DNA of 64,000 nucleotides from Danxiaibacter sp048498555 (GCA_048498555.1 JBEHXT010000010.1:124001-188000); one strand, 5' to 3'; shown: positions 33,028 to 42,331, counted from the stretch's first letter. The notes: generated by a model not told the origin, from the letters alone. A program made the numbers and translations.

Positions 33028-33639
33028 ATGAAAAGGCTTATTTTTCTTTTCACAACAATCCTTATTTACACACAGGCATCATCGCAATTAACTGTAGGGG
33101 CTTCATTTGGCACCTTTAATTACCCCGGAGCCAGAGACCAATTTAAGGGACTGGCGCCTACTATAAAACTTGAATATTTTCACACAGACTATTCATCCCT
33201 TTATATTGAAGGAGCATTGTACAACAAGGAATTTCAGGACGAACCAACTGCGATAACAACTAAAGATGGCGACCTTATCGGGATGGCTGAGACAAAATTG
33301 GCCTATTCAATAAAGAATTTCCAGGTAGGTTTTAAATCGATATTAGGAAGAAAGGAAATTTCGGAAAAAGGGTTTTCATTTTTCTTAGGAGCTGGTGCCG
33401 ATTTTTCGTTTGTAACGCGAACGTACCAATACACGCTTCCGGGCTATGTTATAGATAATAGCAAGACCAACAATTCAATCTTTGGTTTTCATTTTGCGGG
33501 CGGTGTACAATATCGGTTTAAGCCTGTTATAATTGAATTAAAACAAAATGTAAACCTCATGATAAAACCAGTAGTACCGGGCTGGTCTTATTGGCTATTG
33601 AGCGCACAGTTGGGTGTATTGGTACCGATTACAAGGTAG
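33028..33639 (+). CDS. Small outer-membrane beta-barrel protein
   Basis: 203 residues with a signal peptide (about 1-19, ending QASSQ). The remainder is alternating hydrophobic and polar strands (LTVGASFGTFNYPG, FFLGAGADFSFVTR, FGFHFAGGVQYRF), ending in an aromatic-rich final strand region (WLLSAQLGVLVP). This is the pattern of eight-stranded outer-membrane barrels. It follows the lipoprotein gene by six bases and is probably co-expressed. Function unknown. Confidence 0.7.
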   Translation: MKRLIFLFTTILIYTQASSQLTVGASFGTFNYPGARDQFKGLAPTIKLEYFHTDYSSLYIEGALYNKEFQDEPTAITTKDGDLIGMAETKLAYSIKNFQVGFKSILGRKEISEKGFSFFLGAGADFSFVTRTYQYTLPGYVIDNSKTNNSIFGFHFAGGVQYRFKPVIIELKQNVNLMIKPVVPGWSYWLLSAQLGVLVPITR

Positions 33640-33812
33640 TAATCTTTTAATACCAGGCACAGGTAGCAAAAACATGAAGTTGCATTCTTCTAAAAAAAAC
33701 ATTGTGTAGAGAAAATTACATTTTGCAAAATGAATTCAATAATGCCGTCACGATTGCATGATGCCAACTTTGTATATTTATTATTATACATTTAAACCTC
33801 AAAGCATCGCCA

Positions 33813-34643
33813 ATGCAGCTCCGTTATTGCTATACCTTAAAAATATCATACGCTTTAATTTTTACGTTCCTTTTTATCGGCTCTTTTGGCCAGGTAACCA
33901 AACCTGTCGGCACATGGATAACTGATGATGTAGAAGCGTTATTCGTTGACAGTACAGTAGACTACAACCTTCTTTCAAATGCTGATTTTAGGGAAGAACC
34001 TTTCAAACTCGTTATTATAAACGATACACTAAGCTTTCAGCAACGCTATACATCATCCAAAACAGACTTTAAGGTTAAGTATGTAGACAGATATGACTTC
34101 ACAATTGACTATCAATCTGATTCGGCGCTCGTGCTAAGACCCGTTTCTGATCTTGCAAAAAACTTCTTTTTTGGAAAAGAAACCATTTCATTTAAAAAGC
34201 AGGAAACAACAGTTGACAAAAGTATCAGGTTTGAAAAAATTGTATTCCACACAACGCTCTGCCATGGATCCTGCAACGTTTATCATATGGAATTAAACAA
34301 TTCTAAGCGCTATAAACTATACGTGGAAACGGTGTTTGATAACAACACTTTTTACAGAGATAGTGCAAAGCAAGGTTATTTTACCGGTAAAGTTTCGAAT
34401 ACACTTTACAACAAACTGACTAATGCATTACAAACATCTAACCTGAAAACCTTAAGAATGAAGCAGGAGTTTTGTTGTGATGCGCCAATTGTTACCATCA
34501 TTGCTTATTTTAATGGCCAGCGGAGATATTTTAAATCCATGTCGCCTCCCATAGCTGCAAACAATCTTATTCAAACCCTTAACCAAATTTGCGATGCAAA
34601 TAAGGGCGTTAAAACCAATAAGAAATTTACGTTTGAAGAGTAA
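33813..34643 (+). CDS. Secreted DUF6438-like protein
   Basis: 276 residues with a signal peptide (about 1-27, ending GSFGQ). The first half is unassigned and beta-rich. The second half (about 145-260) fits DUF6438: IVFHTTLCHGSCNVYHMEL (paired Cys in CHGSC), a loop FYRDSAKQGYFTGKVS, then KQEFCCDAPIVTIIAYFNG with another Cys pair. The family is widespread in Bacteroidota and its function is unknown. The Cys residues may form disulfides outside the cytoplasm. Confidence 0.72.
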   Translation: MQLRYCYTLKISYALIFTFLFIGSFGQVTKPVGTWITDDVEALFVDSTVDYNLLSNADFREEPFKLVIINDTLSFQQRYTSSKTDFKVKYVDRYDFTIDYQSDSALVLRPVSDLAKNFFFGKETISFKKQETTVDKSIRFEKIVFHTTLCHGSCNVYHMELNNSKRYKLYVETVFDNNTFYRDSAKQGYFTGKVSNTLYNKLTNALQTSNLKTLRMKQEFCCDAPIVTIIAYFNGQRRYFKSMSPPIAANNLIQTLNQICDANKGVKTNKKFTFEE

Positions 34644-34942
34644 GTTATTATAATCAAAGATTAAGGAACACCTGAAATTACCTTCTGAACGCCGATCCAA
34701 TAAATGAAGAATAATCGCTGCTGCTTCCATTTGCTAATTTTTCTTTCTATTTTGAAATAGTGATTCAATGCCGTTTAGTTAAGATCGTACTTAAAATACT
34801 TACACTTTTAAAAAGATTGAACTAAAAGCAATTAGATGAATGCTTTCATCTTAACTAAACAATATTGAATTAGCAACGCATGATGCCCGGCTATTCGCGC
34901 ATTGCAATCATCTTACTTTCCCTTTAGCTGAAAACAATTGTT

Positions 34943-35476
34943 ATGATTACCACTAACCAAACTTTAGATATGACACCGATCGGCATGGTGTTTTATATTA
35001 TAAAAACAGCTGGTGATACAAACGGAAAATCTCTTGAAATGGAATGGAAACTGCTGCCCAACGCCGACGGGACTCCCTTGCATATTCACCCGCACGCAAC
35101 TGAAAGTTATCGCGTACTTGAAGGACAAATGGAAGTTAATGTTAACGGCCAATGGCAGCTATTACAACAGGGCGAAGAATTAACTGTTGCTGCTGGCACA
35201 GCACATACATTTCGCAATCTTTCAGATAAACCGGCCCGTGTCTATAACACCCACTCTCCTGCCATGCACTTCGCTGAATACTTTGAAGGCCTTTGCAGTG
35301 TTGTTACAAAGCTCTCTAACGGAAGTCATCAACCGATGAAAACAAATTTTAATGTGGCGACTCATCTTTCTATGCTCATGAAAAAGTACAAGGAAGAAAT
35401 TGTGTCCGTCAACCCGCCAAATTTTGCTGTATCAATTCTTAACATTATCGGAAAGGTAAGAGGGATAAAAGTTTAA
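34943..35476 (+). CDS. Cupin-domain protein
   Basis: 177 residues, no signal peptide. Classic cupin motif 1: GTPLHIHPHATESYRVLEG (two His, Glu and the final Gly). Motif 2: GEELTVAAGTAHTFRNLSD with the metal-binding His. The C-terminal 60 residues are helical and unassigned. Typical role: binding of a small ligand or metal-dependent enzyme; the substrate cannot be told. Confidence 0.82.
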   Translation: MITTNQTLDMTPIGMVFYIIKTAGDTNGKSLEMEWKLLPNADGTPLHIHPHATESYRVLEGQMEVNVNGQWQLLQQGEELTVAAGTAHTFRNLSDKPARVYNTHSPAMHFAEYFEGLCSVVTKLSNGSHQPMKTNFNVATHLSMLMKKYKEEIVSVNPPNFAVSILNIIGKVRGIKV

Positions 35477-35679
35477 AACAATTACCTCATCAACTCGAGT
35501 GTTGAAGAGGTATAAAAAAAATGGAACCTGCGAAAGATTGGGCACTTCGTACCTCACAATTCGTACCTGGCAGAACATATTTCTGGCTTCAATATTGTTG
35601 GTTCTTTATATCGAACAATTAAGCGACGTTTTACTTGTATTACGCCGCAATCATTTTTATCATTAACAATATTCATAAA

Positions 35680-36624
35680 ATGAAGAAAGTAAAAATTGCC
35701 AATTCCGACCTGGAAGTTGTGCCGATTAATTTAGGTGGAAATGTGTTCGGCTGGACGTTAGATGAACAGCATTCTTTTGAAATACTAGACGGATTTGTCA
35801 ACGGTGGATTCAATTTTATTGATACAGCAGACACTTACCCCTGGTGGGTGAACGGAACAGGGGGAACATCCGAAACCATCATTGGTAAATGGATGAAAGC
35901 GAGGGGCAATCGTGAAAAGCTGGTTATTGCCACCAAGGTGGGATCTGAAACAAAAGAACATCCGAATGACATTAGCAAAAAGCATATCCTTCGATCCGTG
36001 GATGAATCTTTACAACGTTTACAGGTAGATTACATTGATCTCTATTACACACATTTCGATGACAACAAAACGCCGGTTGAAGAAACACTTTCGGCTTATG
36101 ATGAGATCATTGAAAAAGGTAAAGTCCGTTATATAGCAGCATCTAATCTTTCTCCTGAAAGACTGAAAGAATCATTTGAAGCTTATGAAAAAAAGGGCCT
36201 GCCAAGATATGTGGCACTAGAACCGCATTACAACTTAGTTGAACGCACAAAGTACGAGACTGAGTATTTGCCCTTAGTAGAGAAATACAACCTTTCTGTG
36301 TTTCCTTACTGGTCGCTGGCAGCAGGTTTTCTTACAGGGAAATACCGCTCAGAAGCTGATCTCGGAAAGAGTGTTCGTGGCGGCGGCGCAAAACAATATT
36401 TGAATAAAAAGGGGCTGGCAGTTTTAAATGCATTGGATAAAGTTGCTGCCAAACATAACACCAAACAGGCAACAGTCGCATTAGCCTGGCTGTTAGCACA
36501 ACCACATATAACTGCACCTATTGTAAGTGCCACAAGCCAAAGCCAGTTGCAAACTATATTTGATGCACCTGAATTGAAACTCGATGCAGAAGATTTAGAA
36601 CTGTTGAATAAACAATCCGTATGA
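35680..36624 (+). CDS. Aldo/keto reductase
   Basis: 314 residues from ATG 35680. A complete TIM barrel of the AKR family: NLGGNVFGWTLDEQ opening, FIDTADTYPWW (catalytic Asp and Tyr), LVIATKVGSE (Lys), YIDLYYTHFDDN (His), VRYIAASNLSPE, and a late cofactor-binding ITAPIVSATSQSQL. NADPH-dependent reduction of an aldehyde or ketone is expected; the substrate is unknown. It resembles general stress/YajO-like members. Confidence 0.88.
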   Translation: MKKVKIANSDLEVVPINLGGNVFGWTLDEQHSFEILDGFVNGGFNFIDTADTYPWWVNGTGGTSETIIGKWMKARGNREKLVIATKVGSETKEHPNDISKKHILRSVDESLQRLQVDYIDLYYTHFDDNKTPVEETLSAYDEIIEKGKVRYIAASNLSPERLKESFEAYEKKGLPRYVALEPHYNLVERTKYETEYLPLVEKYNLSVFPYWSLAAGFLTGKYRSEADLGKSVRGGGAKQYLNKKGLAVLNALDKVAAKHNTKQATVALAWLLAQPHITAPIVSATSQSQLQTIFDAPELKLDAEDLELLNKQSV

Positions 36625-36706
36625 TGCATGATTTAAGATGTACGATGGGAAGAATTCATATTGAACCCAATAATTCAAATCTGAAATTTCAAATCTCAAA
36701 TCAATA
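36621..36706 (+). repeat. Two runs of degenerate heptamers (ATGATGC type; ATCTCAA type)
   Basis: Starting at 36621 four units of an ATGATGC-like heptamer follow each other, overlapping the end of the AKR gene. From 36672 to 36706 five units of an ATCTCAA/ATTTCAA-like heptamer run up to the next start codon. Period 7 is exact in both. Confidence 0.55.
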
Positions 36707-36708
36707 CT

Positions 36709-37065
36709 ATGCTTACAGATGTCAATCCCAAATTACCCATGCGTAACAAGGCCGCTACGAGAGATTTTTACATAAACAAACTTGAGTTCCTGGAATTTGG
36801 CAATGCAGATTATGATGGCTATTTGATGGTGCAGAAAGACAATATTCAGCTTCACTTCTTTGAATTCAAAGAGCTTGATCCGAAAGAGAATTATGGACAG
36901 GTGTATATCCGCACAAATCAAATTAATCAGTTATATCAGTGGCTGTTGGACAAGCATTTAAGCATACACCCAAACGGCCATTTAGAAACCAAGCCGTGGG
37001 GACAAAGAGAATTCTCTATGCTTGATCCAGATAATAACTTATTGACTTTTGGGCAGCCAGTATAA
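36709..37065 (+). CDS. VOC-superfamily protein (bleomycin-resistance-like)
   Basis: 118 residues: KLPMRNKAATRDFYINKLEF opening, GYLMVQKDNIQLHFFEFKEL (first half, His), YGQVYIRTNQINQLYQWLL and KPWGQREFSMLDPDNNLLTF, with the typical DPDxN closing strand. It has the length and order of bleomycin-binding-like proteins. It follows the AKR gene in the same direction but is separated by heptamer repeats. Confidence 0.83.
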   Translation: MLTDVNPKLPMRNKAATRDFYINKLEFLEFGNADYDGYLMVQKDNIQLHFFEFKELDPKENYGQVYIRTNQINQLYQWLLDKHLSIHPNGHLETKPWGQREFSMLDPDNNLLTFGQPV

Positions 37066-37068
37066 TGC

Positions 37069-37209
37069 AAGTACGATTTACGAAGTATGAAGTACATAAT
37101 GGCTGGCTGGTTTGTTTATCTGAGCTGTCAGCTGTATCTGCCATTTTTTATCGCGTACCTCATAAAGATATGAACGAATTGGAATGGCGATATTTCGTAA
37201 ATCGTACTT
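37069..37209. repeat. Heptamer repeat with 16-base perfect inverted repeat
   Basis: The left arm AAGTACGATTTACGAA (37069-37084) is the exact reverse complement of TTCGTAAATCGTACTT (37194-37209). The left side continues as seven-base units to 37096. This is the boundary between the accessory and core halves of the window. Confidence 0.7.
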
Positions 37210-37230
37210 AAAAAGATGTCTTGCTTCAAA

Positions 37231-37257
37231 CGCAAAAAGGCCGACTCATCGTCGGCC
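37231..37257 (-). terminator. Rho-independent terminator of the thrS-infC unit
   Basis: Stem GGCCGAC/GTCGGCC (37239-37245 with 37251-37257), five-base loop, followed on the minus strand by TTTTT. It lies 24 bases after the infC stop, so infC is the last gene of its transcript. Confidence 0.85.
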
Positions 37258-37280
37258 AATTTATTAAATAAAATGTAATC

Positions 37281-37862
37281 TTATTTAGCTGCTGCTTTCT
37301 TTGAACCCTTAGGTGCAAACATAACCAGCATTCTTTTGCCTTCCATTTTAGGTAATCCTTCCAACACCCCTACGTCAGCCAGACGCTCAGCAAATTTCAA
37401 TAATAAAAGCTGGCCCCTGTCCTGGAACATGATCGCACGTCCTTTAAACTGAACATATGCTTTCACTTTGTTGCCATCTTTCAAAAATTTCTCAGCGTGC
37501 TTCGCTTTAAAATCAAAGTCATGATCATCAGTGCCTGGAGTAAAGCGGATTTCTTTAACCTCGCTCTGCTTGGCATTGGCTTTCATTTCTTTTTCCTTAC
37601 GTTTTTTCTCGTATAGGAATTTTTTATAATCGATCACTTTACAAACCGGAGGATCTGCGTTTGGTGAAATTTCCACCAGGTCCATCTCCTGGTCCTGTGC
37701 TATACGTAATGCTTCCTGTGTAGGATAAATACCAACTGTTACATTCTCCCCTACCAATCGCACCTGTGGTACTCTGATTTTTTCATTTATGCGATGTTCT
37801 GGTTCGGGTTGTCTGTTAAACCTGGGGTTAAAACGCCCACCTGTTCTGTTTGGTAATGCCAT
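37281..37862 (-). CDS. infC: Translation initiation factor IF-3
   Basis: 193 residues. The N-terminal domain has INEKIRVPQVRLVGENVTVG, then EALRIAQDQEMDLVEISPN and CKVIDYKKFLYE. A linker rich in Lys and Glu follows, then the C-terminal domain with VKEIRFTPGTDDHDF, KHAEKFLKDGNKVKAYVQF and RLADVGVLEGLPKMEGKRM. IF-3 binds the 30S subunit and proofreads the start codon. It starts on ATG here, 55 bases after thrS, with a terminator right behind it. The rpmI and rplT genes that often follow infC are absent. Confidence 0.97.
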   Translation of the reverse strand: MALPNRTGGRFNPRFNRQPEPEHRINEKIRVPQVRLVGENVTVGIYPTQEALRIAQDQEMDLVEISPNADPPVCKVIDYKKFLYEKKRKEKEMKANAKQSEVKEIRFTPGTDDHDFDFKAKHAEKFLKDGNKVKAYVQFKGRAIMFQDRGQLLLLKFAERLADVGVLEGLPKMEGKRMLVMFAPKGSKKAAAK

Positions 37863-37917
37863 TAATTGTTTTTTGGTTAATTGATTTTATTTTGGCTTAT
37901 AAAGATAAAAAAATGTT

Positions 37918-39852
37918 TTATTCAGCCTTCCTGTTTGTTATCTCGTCTACTAAATTATTTATGAACTCATCTACTGTCAGTGTTCCGGCATCGCCTTTAC
38001 CTTGTCTGCGGATAGAAAGTTTTCCTTCGTTTACTTCTTTCTCGCCTATTACCAGCATGTAAGGTACCTTGCCCAGCTCAGCCTCACGGATCTTTTTACC
38101 AATCTTTTCGTTACGTTCATCTATTTCTACTCTCACCTTCGCTTTACGCAGCTTCTGTTGCACTTCGTGAGCATAAGGTGCAAACTTATCACTTATTGGC
38201 AGAATTTTTACCTGTAATGGAGCCAACCATGTTGGGAATTTACCAGCATAGTGTTCCAACAGGAATCCAATAAAGCGTTCGTGTGTGCCTAAAGGCGCTC
38301 TGTGAATGATCAAAGGAACGTCAGACTGATTGTCTTTAGTAGTATATTCAAGGTTGAATCTGCGGCCTTGCGCAAAATCTACCTGGTTGGTTGCCAATGT
38401 AAATTCACGTCCGATCGCGCTCCAGATCTGCACGTCGATCTTCGGGCCGTAGAAGGCACCTTCACCCGCTACTTCCACAAACGGTGTATTTGTTTCCTTC
38501 AACACGTTTCTAACCAGCTCTTCCGTTTCCAGCCAAAGTTCAGGCTCGTTGATATATTTCTGGCCTAATTTTTCAGGATCATGTAAAGACAAACGCATCA
38601 CATATTTCTCAATACCGAAGATCTTGAAATATTTCAGATACATATCATTCACAGCCTTAAACTCCTGTGCAAATTGTTCCTTACTGCAATAGATGTGTGC
38701 ATCATTCATATGCAGGCAACGCACACGCATTAAACCGAACAACTCACCACTCTGCTCGTAACGGTAGCAGGTACCATATTCAGCTAAACGCAAAGGAAGA
38801 TCTTTGTAGCTCTTGGGTTCTGCGGAGAATATTTTATGGTGATGCGGGCAGTTCATTGCCTTCAGATAGTATTTTGTACCATCCAACTCCATCGGCGGAT
38901 ACATACTATCCTGGTAATAAGGCAGATGTCCACTGGTTAAATACAGATTCTCTTTTGCAATATGCGGTGTTACCACACGTTTGTATCCTGCATCTTCTTC
39001 AGTTTCCTTAGCCAGTCTTTCCAACTCTTCAATAATGATGGTGCCATTAGGCATCCACAAAGCTAAACCCGGGCCGATATCATCATCCATGGTGAAAATT
39101 CCTAATTCCTTACCAAGTTTGCGGTGATCCCTTTTCTTGGCTTCCTCCAGCATGGTAACGTATTCGTCCAGTTCTTTCTGATTAGGGAAAGTAACCCCGT
39201 AAACACGAGTCAGTTGTTTATTCTTTTCATCACCCTTCCAGTATGCGCCGGCAATATTGGTCAGTTTGATGGCTTTGATAAAACCTGTATTGGGAATGTG
39301 CGGCCCGCGGCACAAATCGGTAAAATTACCCTGCGTATAGAAAGTGATCTTGCCATCTTCCAGATTTTGAAGCAGGTCAAGTTTGTATTCATCGCCTTTA
39401 TCCGCAAAGTACGATACAGCTTCAGCTTTAGGAATTTCTTTACGAATGTAGACGTTGCCCTGCTTAGCCAGTTCATTCATTTTTTTCTCCAAAGCAACCA
39501 GGTCCTCTTCAGATATTTTCCTGTCGCCCAGATCCATATCGTAATAAAAACCTTTATCAATAGCCGGTCCAACCCAGAATTTCACCCCGGGAAAAATGCT
39601 CTCAACTGCCTCAGCCATAAGGTGAGCAGAGGAGTGCCAGAATGTGCTTTTTCCGTCCGTATCATCCCACGTCAACAGTTTCAGGTTAGCGTCCGTCGTT
39701 ATAGGGCGCGTGGCATCCCATACTTCGTTGTTAACACTGGCGGCCAATACCTTCCTGGCAAGGCCCTCACTGATCGATTTCGCGATGTCTAACGCAGTAA
39801 CGCCTGGTTCATATTGCCTTACTGCTCCGTCTGGAAATGTAATGTTAATCAT
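37918..39852 (-). CDS. thrS: Threonyl-tRNA synthetase
   Basis: 644 residues, full length. The N-terminal TGS domain (about 1-62) is followed by the editing domain with HSSAHLMAEAVES and a late Cys/His site. The catalytic class II core follows, with motif 2 around RYEQSGELFGLMRVR and HMNDAHIYC, the zinc-site NCPHHH region, and motif 3 PLIIHRAPLGTHERFIGFLL. The anticodon-binding domain closes the protein (LPISDKFAPYAHEV onwards). It charges tRNA-Thr. It is first in an operon with infC. Confidence 0.98.
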   Translation of the reverse strand: MINITFPDGAVRQYEPGVTALDIAKSISEGLARKVLAASVNNEVWDATRPITTDANLKLLTWDDTDGKSTFWHSSAHLMAEAVESIFPGVKFWVGPAIDKGFYYDMDLGDRKISEEDLVALEKKMNELAKQGNVYIRKEIPKAEAVSYFADKGDEYKLDLLQNLEDGKITFYTQGNFTDLCRGPHIPNTGFIKAIKLTNIAGAYWKGDEKNKQLTRVYGVTFPNQKELDEYVTMLEEAKKRDHRKLGKELGIFTMDDDIGPGLALWMPNGTIIIEELERLAKETEEDAGYKRVVTPHIAKENLYLTSGHLPYYQDSMYPPMELDGTKYYLKAMNCPHHHKIFSAEPKSYKDLPLRLAEYGTCYRYEQSGELFGLMRVRCLHMNDAHIYCSKEQFAQEFKAVNDMYLKYFKIFGIEKYVMRLSLHDPEKLGQKYINEPELWLETEELVRNVLKETNTPFVEVAGEGAFYGPKIDVQIWSAIGREFTLATNQVDFAQGRRFNLEYTTKDNQSDVPLIIHRAPLGTHERFIGFLLEHYAGKFPTWLAPLQVKILPISDKFAPYAHEVQQKLRKAKVRVEIDERNEKIGKKIREAELGKVPYMLVIGEKEVNEGKLSIRRQGKGDAGTLTVDEFINNLVDEITNRKAE

Positions 39853-39883
39853 ATAATCTTTCCCTGGCTTTCTATTTGGGTTG

Positions 39884-39891
39884 CAAAAGTA
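39884..39891 (-). promoter_or_regulatory. -7 promoter element (TACTTTTG) for thrS-infC
   Basis: On the minus strand TACTTTTG matches TAnnTTTG, with a predicted start near 39880 and a leader of about 28 bases before the thrS ATG. No long T-box-like leader is present. Confidence 0.5.
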
Positions 39892-39952
39892 ACAAAAAGC
39901 TGGCAGTTTTAGCTATTGGCTTTTAGGTATTAGCATCAGGTTTCATCTATTA

Positions 39953-40128
39953 AGTTTAAGGCGTAAGGTATAAGGCGTGAGGTCTTGGGTCACAAGCCCG
40001 ATCTACTTTTCAATCCTCGCCAACAAGAAGGGCCCCGGAAAGCTCGTGCCTAACGGGACTGGCTTGCCTTATGCCTCAAACTTTACGCCTCACTCCTTAC
40101 GCCTCACTCCTTACACCTTACACCTCAC
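39953..40128. repeat. Inverted heptamer repeat (TAAGGCG / TTACGCC family)
   Basis: The left arm (39953-39982) is built of TAAGGCG- and TAAGGTA-like units. The right arm (40069-40128) consists of their reverse complements, including the 14-mer TTACGCCTCACTCC twice in tandem (40083-40096 and 40097-40110). The period is seven bases. It fills most of the 398-base gap between thrS and the next gene. Confidence 0.7.
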
Positions 40129-40238
40129 TTTAGCCTAAACCGGTTCAATCTGCTGCACATTTCACCATTGACTGTTGGCCATTCACTTTTTCCAAAACCT
40201 TAACGTTTTTTCTATTTCTTAAAAGGATTTACAAAAGC

Positions 40239-40246
40239 TACTTTTG
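40239..40246 (+). promoter_or_regulatory. -7 promoter element (TACTTTTG) abutting a start codon
   Basis: TACTTTTG ends four bases before ATG 40251, so the predicted transcript start (about 40250) would lie at the start codon, giving a leaderless or nearly leaderless message. Confidence 0.5.
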
Positions 40247-40250
40247 TAAT

Positions 40251-41342
40251 ATGATGAAGCTGCTGATTTCGTTTGCCCTATTCGTCTTAGTGGGCTCTTC
40301 TGTTGCTGCTCAGGATATAACCGGTATTTGGCGTGGATATTTTATGTCAGGCACGGGTTTTTACAGGCAGCGATATAAATATGAAATTCAAATTGAACAA
40401 CTACCCAATAGCGCCCTGAATGGCGTTACCTACTCCTACCGAACCACCGTTTTTTATGGCAAGGCAGCGATGCGTGGCATTTACATGAGCAAGGCGCAGA
40501 ACGTGATATTGCAGGAAACTAAAATGCTTGACGTTAAGATAGCTGATCAGTCTACGCCGTGCATCATGACCTGCTATCTCGATTATTCGAAAAACGGTGA
40601 CCAGGAAGTGCTTGAGGGCAATTTCACCAGCGTAAATGTTAACAATAAGGCCGATTGTGGCGCGGGGACAGTATATCTCGAAAAAGTGCCCGAGTCTGAT
40701 TTTCAGAAAGAGGATTTTCTTGTAAAAAGAGAAAAAGCCAAACCCAAACCAAAACCGACTACTAAAACGCCACAGTCAAAACCTGCAGCGCCGAAAACTA
40801 CACCACAGGTGCAGCCTCCTGTTGTGAAAAGCAAACCTAAAACCCAACCAAGTACCGAATCAACGAAGCCACCTGCTACGCACAAAATTGATTCCGCGGA
40901 TGCAGTGGTAAAAACGCCTGTTCCTGTCGATACGCCGAAAACTATACAGCCGCCCAAACAAATACCTGTGCCTAATGTGATTAAGGAGCGTGAAAATGCG
41001 TTGGTGAAAATAATTACAACCACGTCTCCTGATATAAAAATACAGCTGTACGATAATGGTGAAATTGATGACGACACTATCACCGTGTTTCACAACAATG
41101 AAATTGTGGCGTTAAAAAAACGGCTATCCTACGAGCCGATCACGTTAAATATCAAAGCTTCCATAGATGATCCAACACACGAGTTTATTATGGTTGCTGA
41201 TAATCTTGGAAGAATCCCGCCAAATACCGCTTTAATGGTGATAACCACCGGCGGAAAAAGATATGAGCTGTTCATCACCTCTACTGAGCAGAAAAACGCG
41301 AAAGTGATTATTAAGTATAAGATTGAAGGGAAAGACATTTAA
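40251..41342 (+). CDS. Secreted protein with Pro/Lys-rich linker
   Basis: 363 residues; ATG 40254 is an alternative start. Signal peptide about 1-20 (ending SVAAQ). The N-terminal domain (about 22-155) starts DITGIWRGYFMSGTG and is beta-rich, like small lipocalin-type domains. A linker of about 95 residues is rich in Pro, Lys, Thr and Gln (many PKPT- and KPP-like pieces). The C-terminal domain (about 250-360) starts RENALVKIITT and contains IKIQLYDNGEIDDDTITVFH, which resembles a small beta domain of secreted Bacteroidota proteins. Linker length suggests it spans the periplasm or envelope. Function unknown. Confidence 0.6.
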   Translation: MMKLLISFALFVLVGSSVAAQDITGIWRGYFMSGTGFYRQRYKYEIQIEQLPNSALNGVTYSYRTTVFYGKAAMRGIYMSKAQNVILQETKMLDVKIADQSTPCIMTCYLDYSKNGDQEVLEGNFTSVNVNNKADCGAGTVYLEKVPESDFQKEDFLVKREKAKPKPKPTTKTPQSKPAAPKTTPQVQPPVVKSKPKTQPSTESTKPPATHKIDSADAVVKTPVPVDTPKTIQPPKQIPVPNVIKERENALVKIITTTSPDIKIQLYDNGEIDDDTITVFHNNEIVALKKRLSYEPITLNIKASIDDPTHEFIMVADNLGRIPPNTALMVITTGGKRYELFITSTEQKNAKVIIKYKIEGKDI

Positions 41343-41611
41343 TGTGCAAATGCGTGAATATGCAAATGTGCGGATGAAATTGACAGGTGAAAATGCCTTT
41401 GTGCAACACCGTTTATCCGGGATTGAAATAGCCCATGCAACAGGAGGATTTTAACCACTGAGTTAAAGGAGTATTTTTCACGGAGAACACGGGAGGAATA
41501 AGTTGAAATTGACAATTGAAAATGGATCAGGAAATCGTGTTGTATTTTTCGCCTTCTGTCATTGTCAATTGTCAACTTCAATTATCAATTCTTCTTCAAT
41601 TGTCAATTATC
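41343..41611. repeat. Degenerate short-word repeats (TGCAAATG octamers; TGTCAAT heptamers)
   Basis: Near 41343-41375 TGCAAATG-like units of about eight bases appear. Near 41510-41530 and 41565-41610 runs of TGTCAAT/CAATTGTCAA-like heptamers occur in both orientations. No gene or terminator is seen in this spacer. Confidence 0.45.
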
Positions 41612-42256
41612 CTAATAGCCAACTGTAAAGCGTTTCTGTACAAACTCACCTTTCTCTAACTCATCAAACAAAGCAACAGCAAGATCTTCAACGGAAATAG
41701 AGGATTCGCCTTTCTCATTTGTTACGGGCTCATCATGGCCGATACGAAATGAAGATGTGCGTTCACCGGGATGAAGATTTACTGCCGGGCTGATGAATGT
41801 CCAATCAAGATGGTTTTCTTTTTTAATGTTATTCAAGGCATCCCTTGCAGCCAGCGCACCTTGCTTCCACTCTGCAGGAAATGCAGGGGTATCAACAGCC
41901 TGAACACCGGGAGCTACATACAAACTTCCTGCACCACCAACAATAATAATGCGCTTTATGCCTGCTTTTTTTGCTGCATTGTTGATCGCGTCTGAACCCT
42001 TCATAAAATCACCATAAATATTGGGGTTCTGCCAGCCTGAATTAAACGCACTTACTATTGCATCGTGGCCTTTCAATAAGCCTGCAAGTTCCTCTTCATT
42101 ATACACATCACCTTTTACAACCGTCAGATGTTTGTCGTTCACCGTTAATTTTGACGGGTCACGCACAATGGCTGTTACATCATAATTTCTGTGTAAAGCT
42201 TCTTTCAGTAGATGGTTGCCTACAAAACCGGTTGCGCCTATGAGTGCTATTTTCAT
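41612..42256 (-). CDS. NAD(P)-binding oxidoreductase (atypical SDR / NmrA-like)
   Basis: 214 residues. It opens MKIALIGATGFVGNHLLKEA (Rossmann GxxGxxG) and VTAIVRDPSKL, then VVKGDVYNEEELAGLLKGHD and AIVSAFNSGW. RIIIVGGAGSLYVAPG matches the YwnB/YesF-like group of stand-alone NAD(P)H-binding proteins. A catalytic YxxxK is not evident. It may act as a redox sensor or reductase. It lies downstream of and in the same direction as the AraC gene at 42332. Confidence 0.83.
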   Translation of the reverse strand: MKIALIGATGFVGNHLLKEALHRNYDVTAIVRDPSKLTVNDKHLTVVKGDVYNEEELAGLLKGHDAIVSAFNSGWQNPNIYGDFMKGSDAINNAAKKAGIKRIIIVGGAGSLYVAPGVQAVDTPAFPAEWKQGALAARDALNNIKKENHLDWTFISPAVNLHPGERTSSFRIGHDEPVTNEKGESSISVEDLAVALFDELEKGEFVQKRFTVGY

Positions 42257-42331
42257 ATTATTAATATTTTATGCAAAGCTAGCAGCAGGCAATGGGGAGT
42301 ATTGGTAGTTTTCTGCCGAAGACTGGTACTT

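Noticed and set aside
37281..37862. Non-ATG start for infC, as in many bacteria
   Set aside because: The ATG at 37862 gives the expected N-terminus length, and no AUU-type start with better context is seen upstream.
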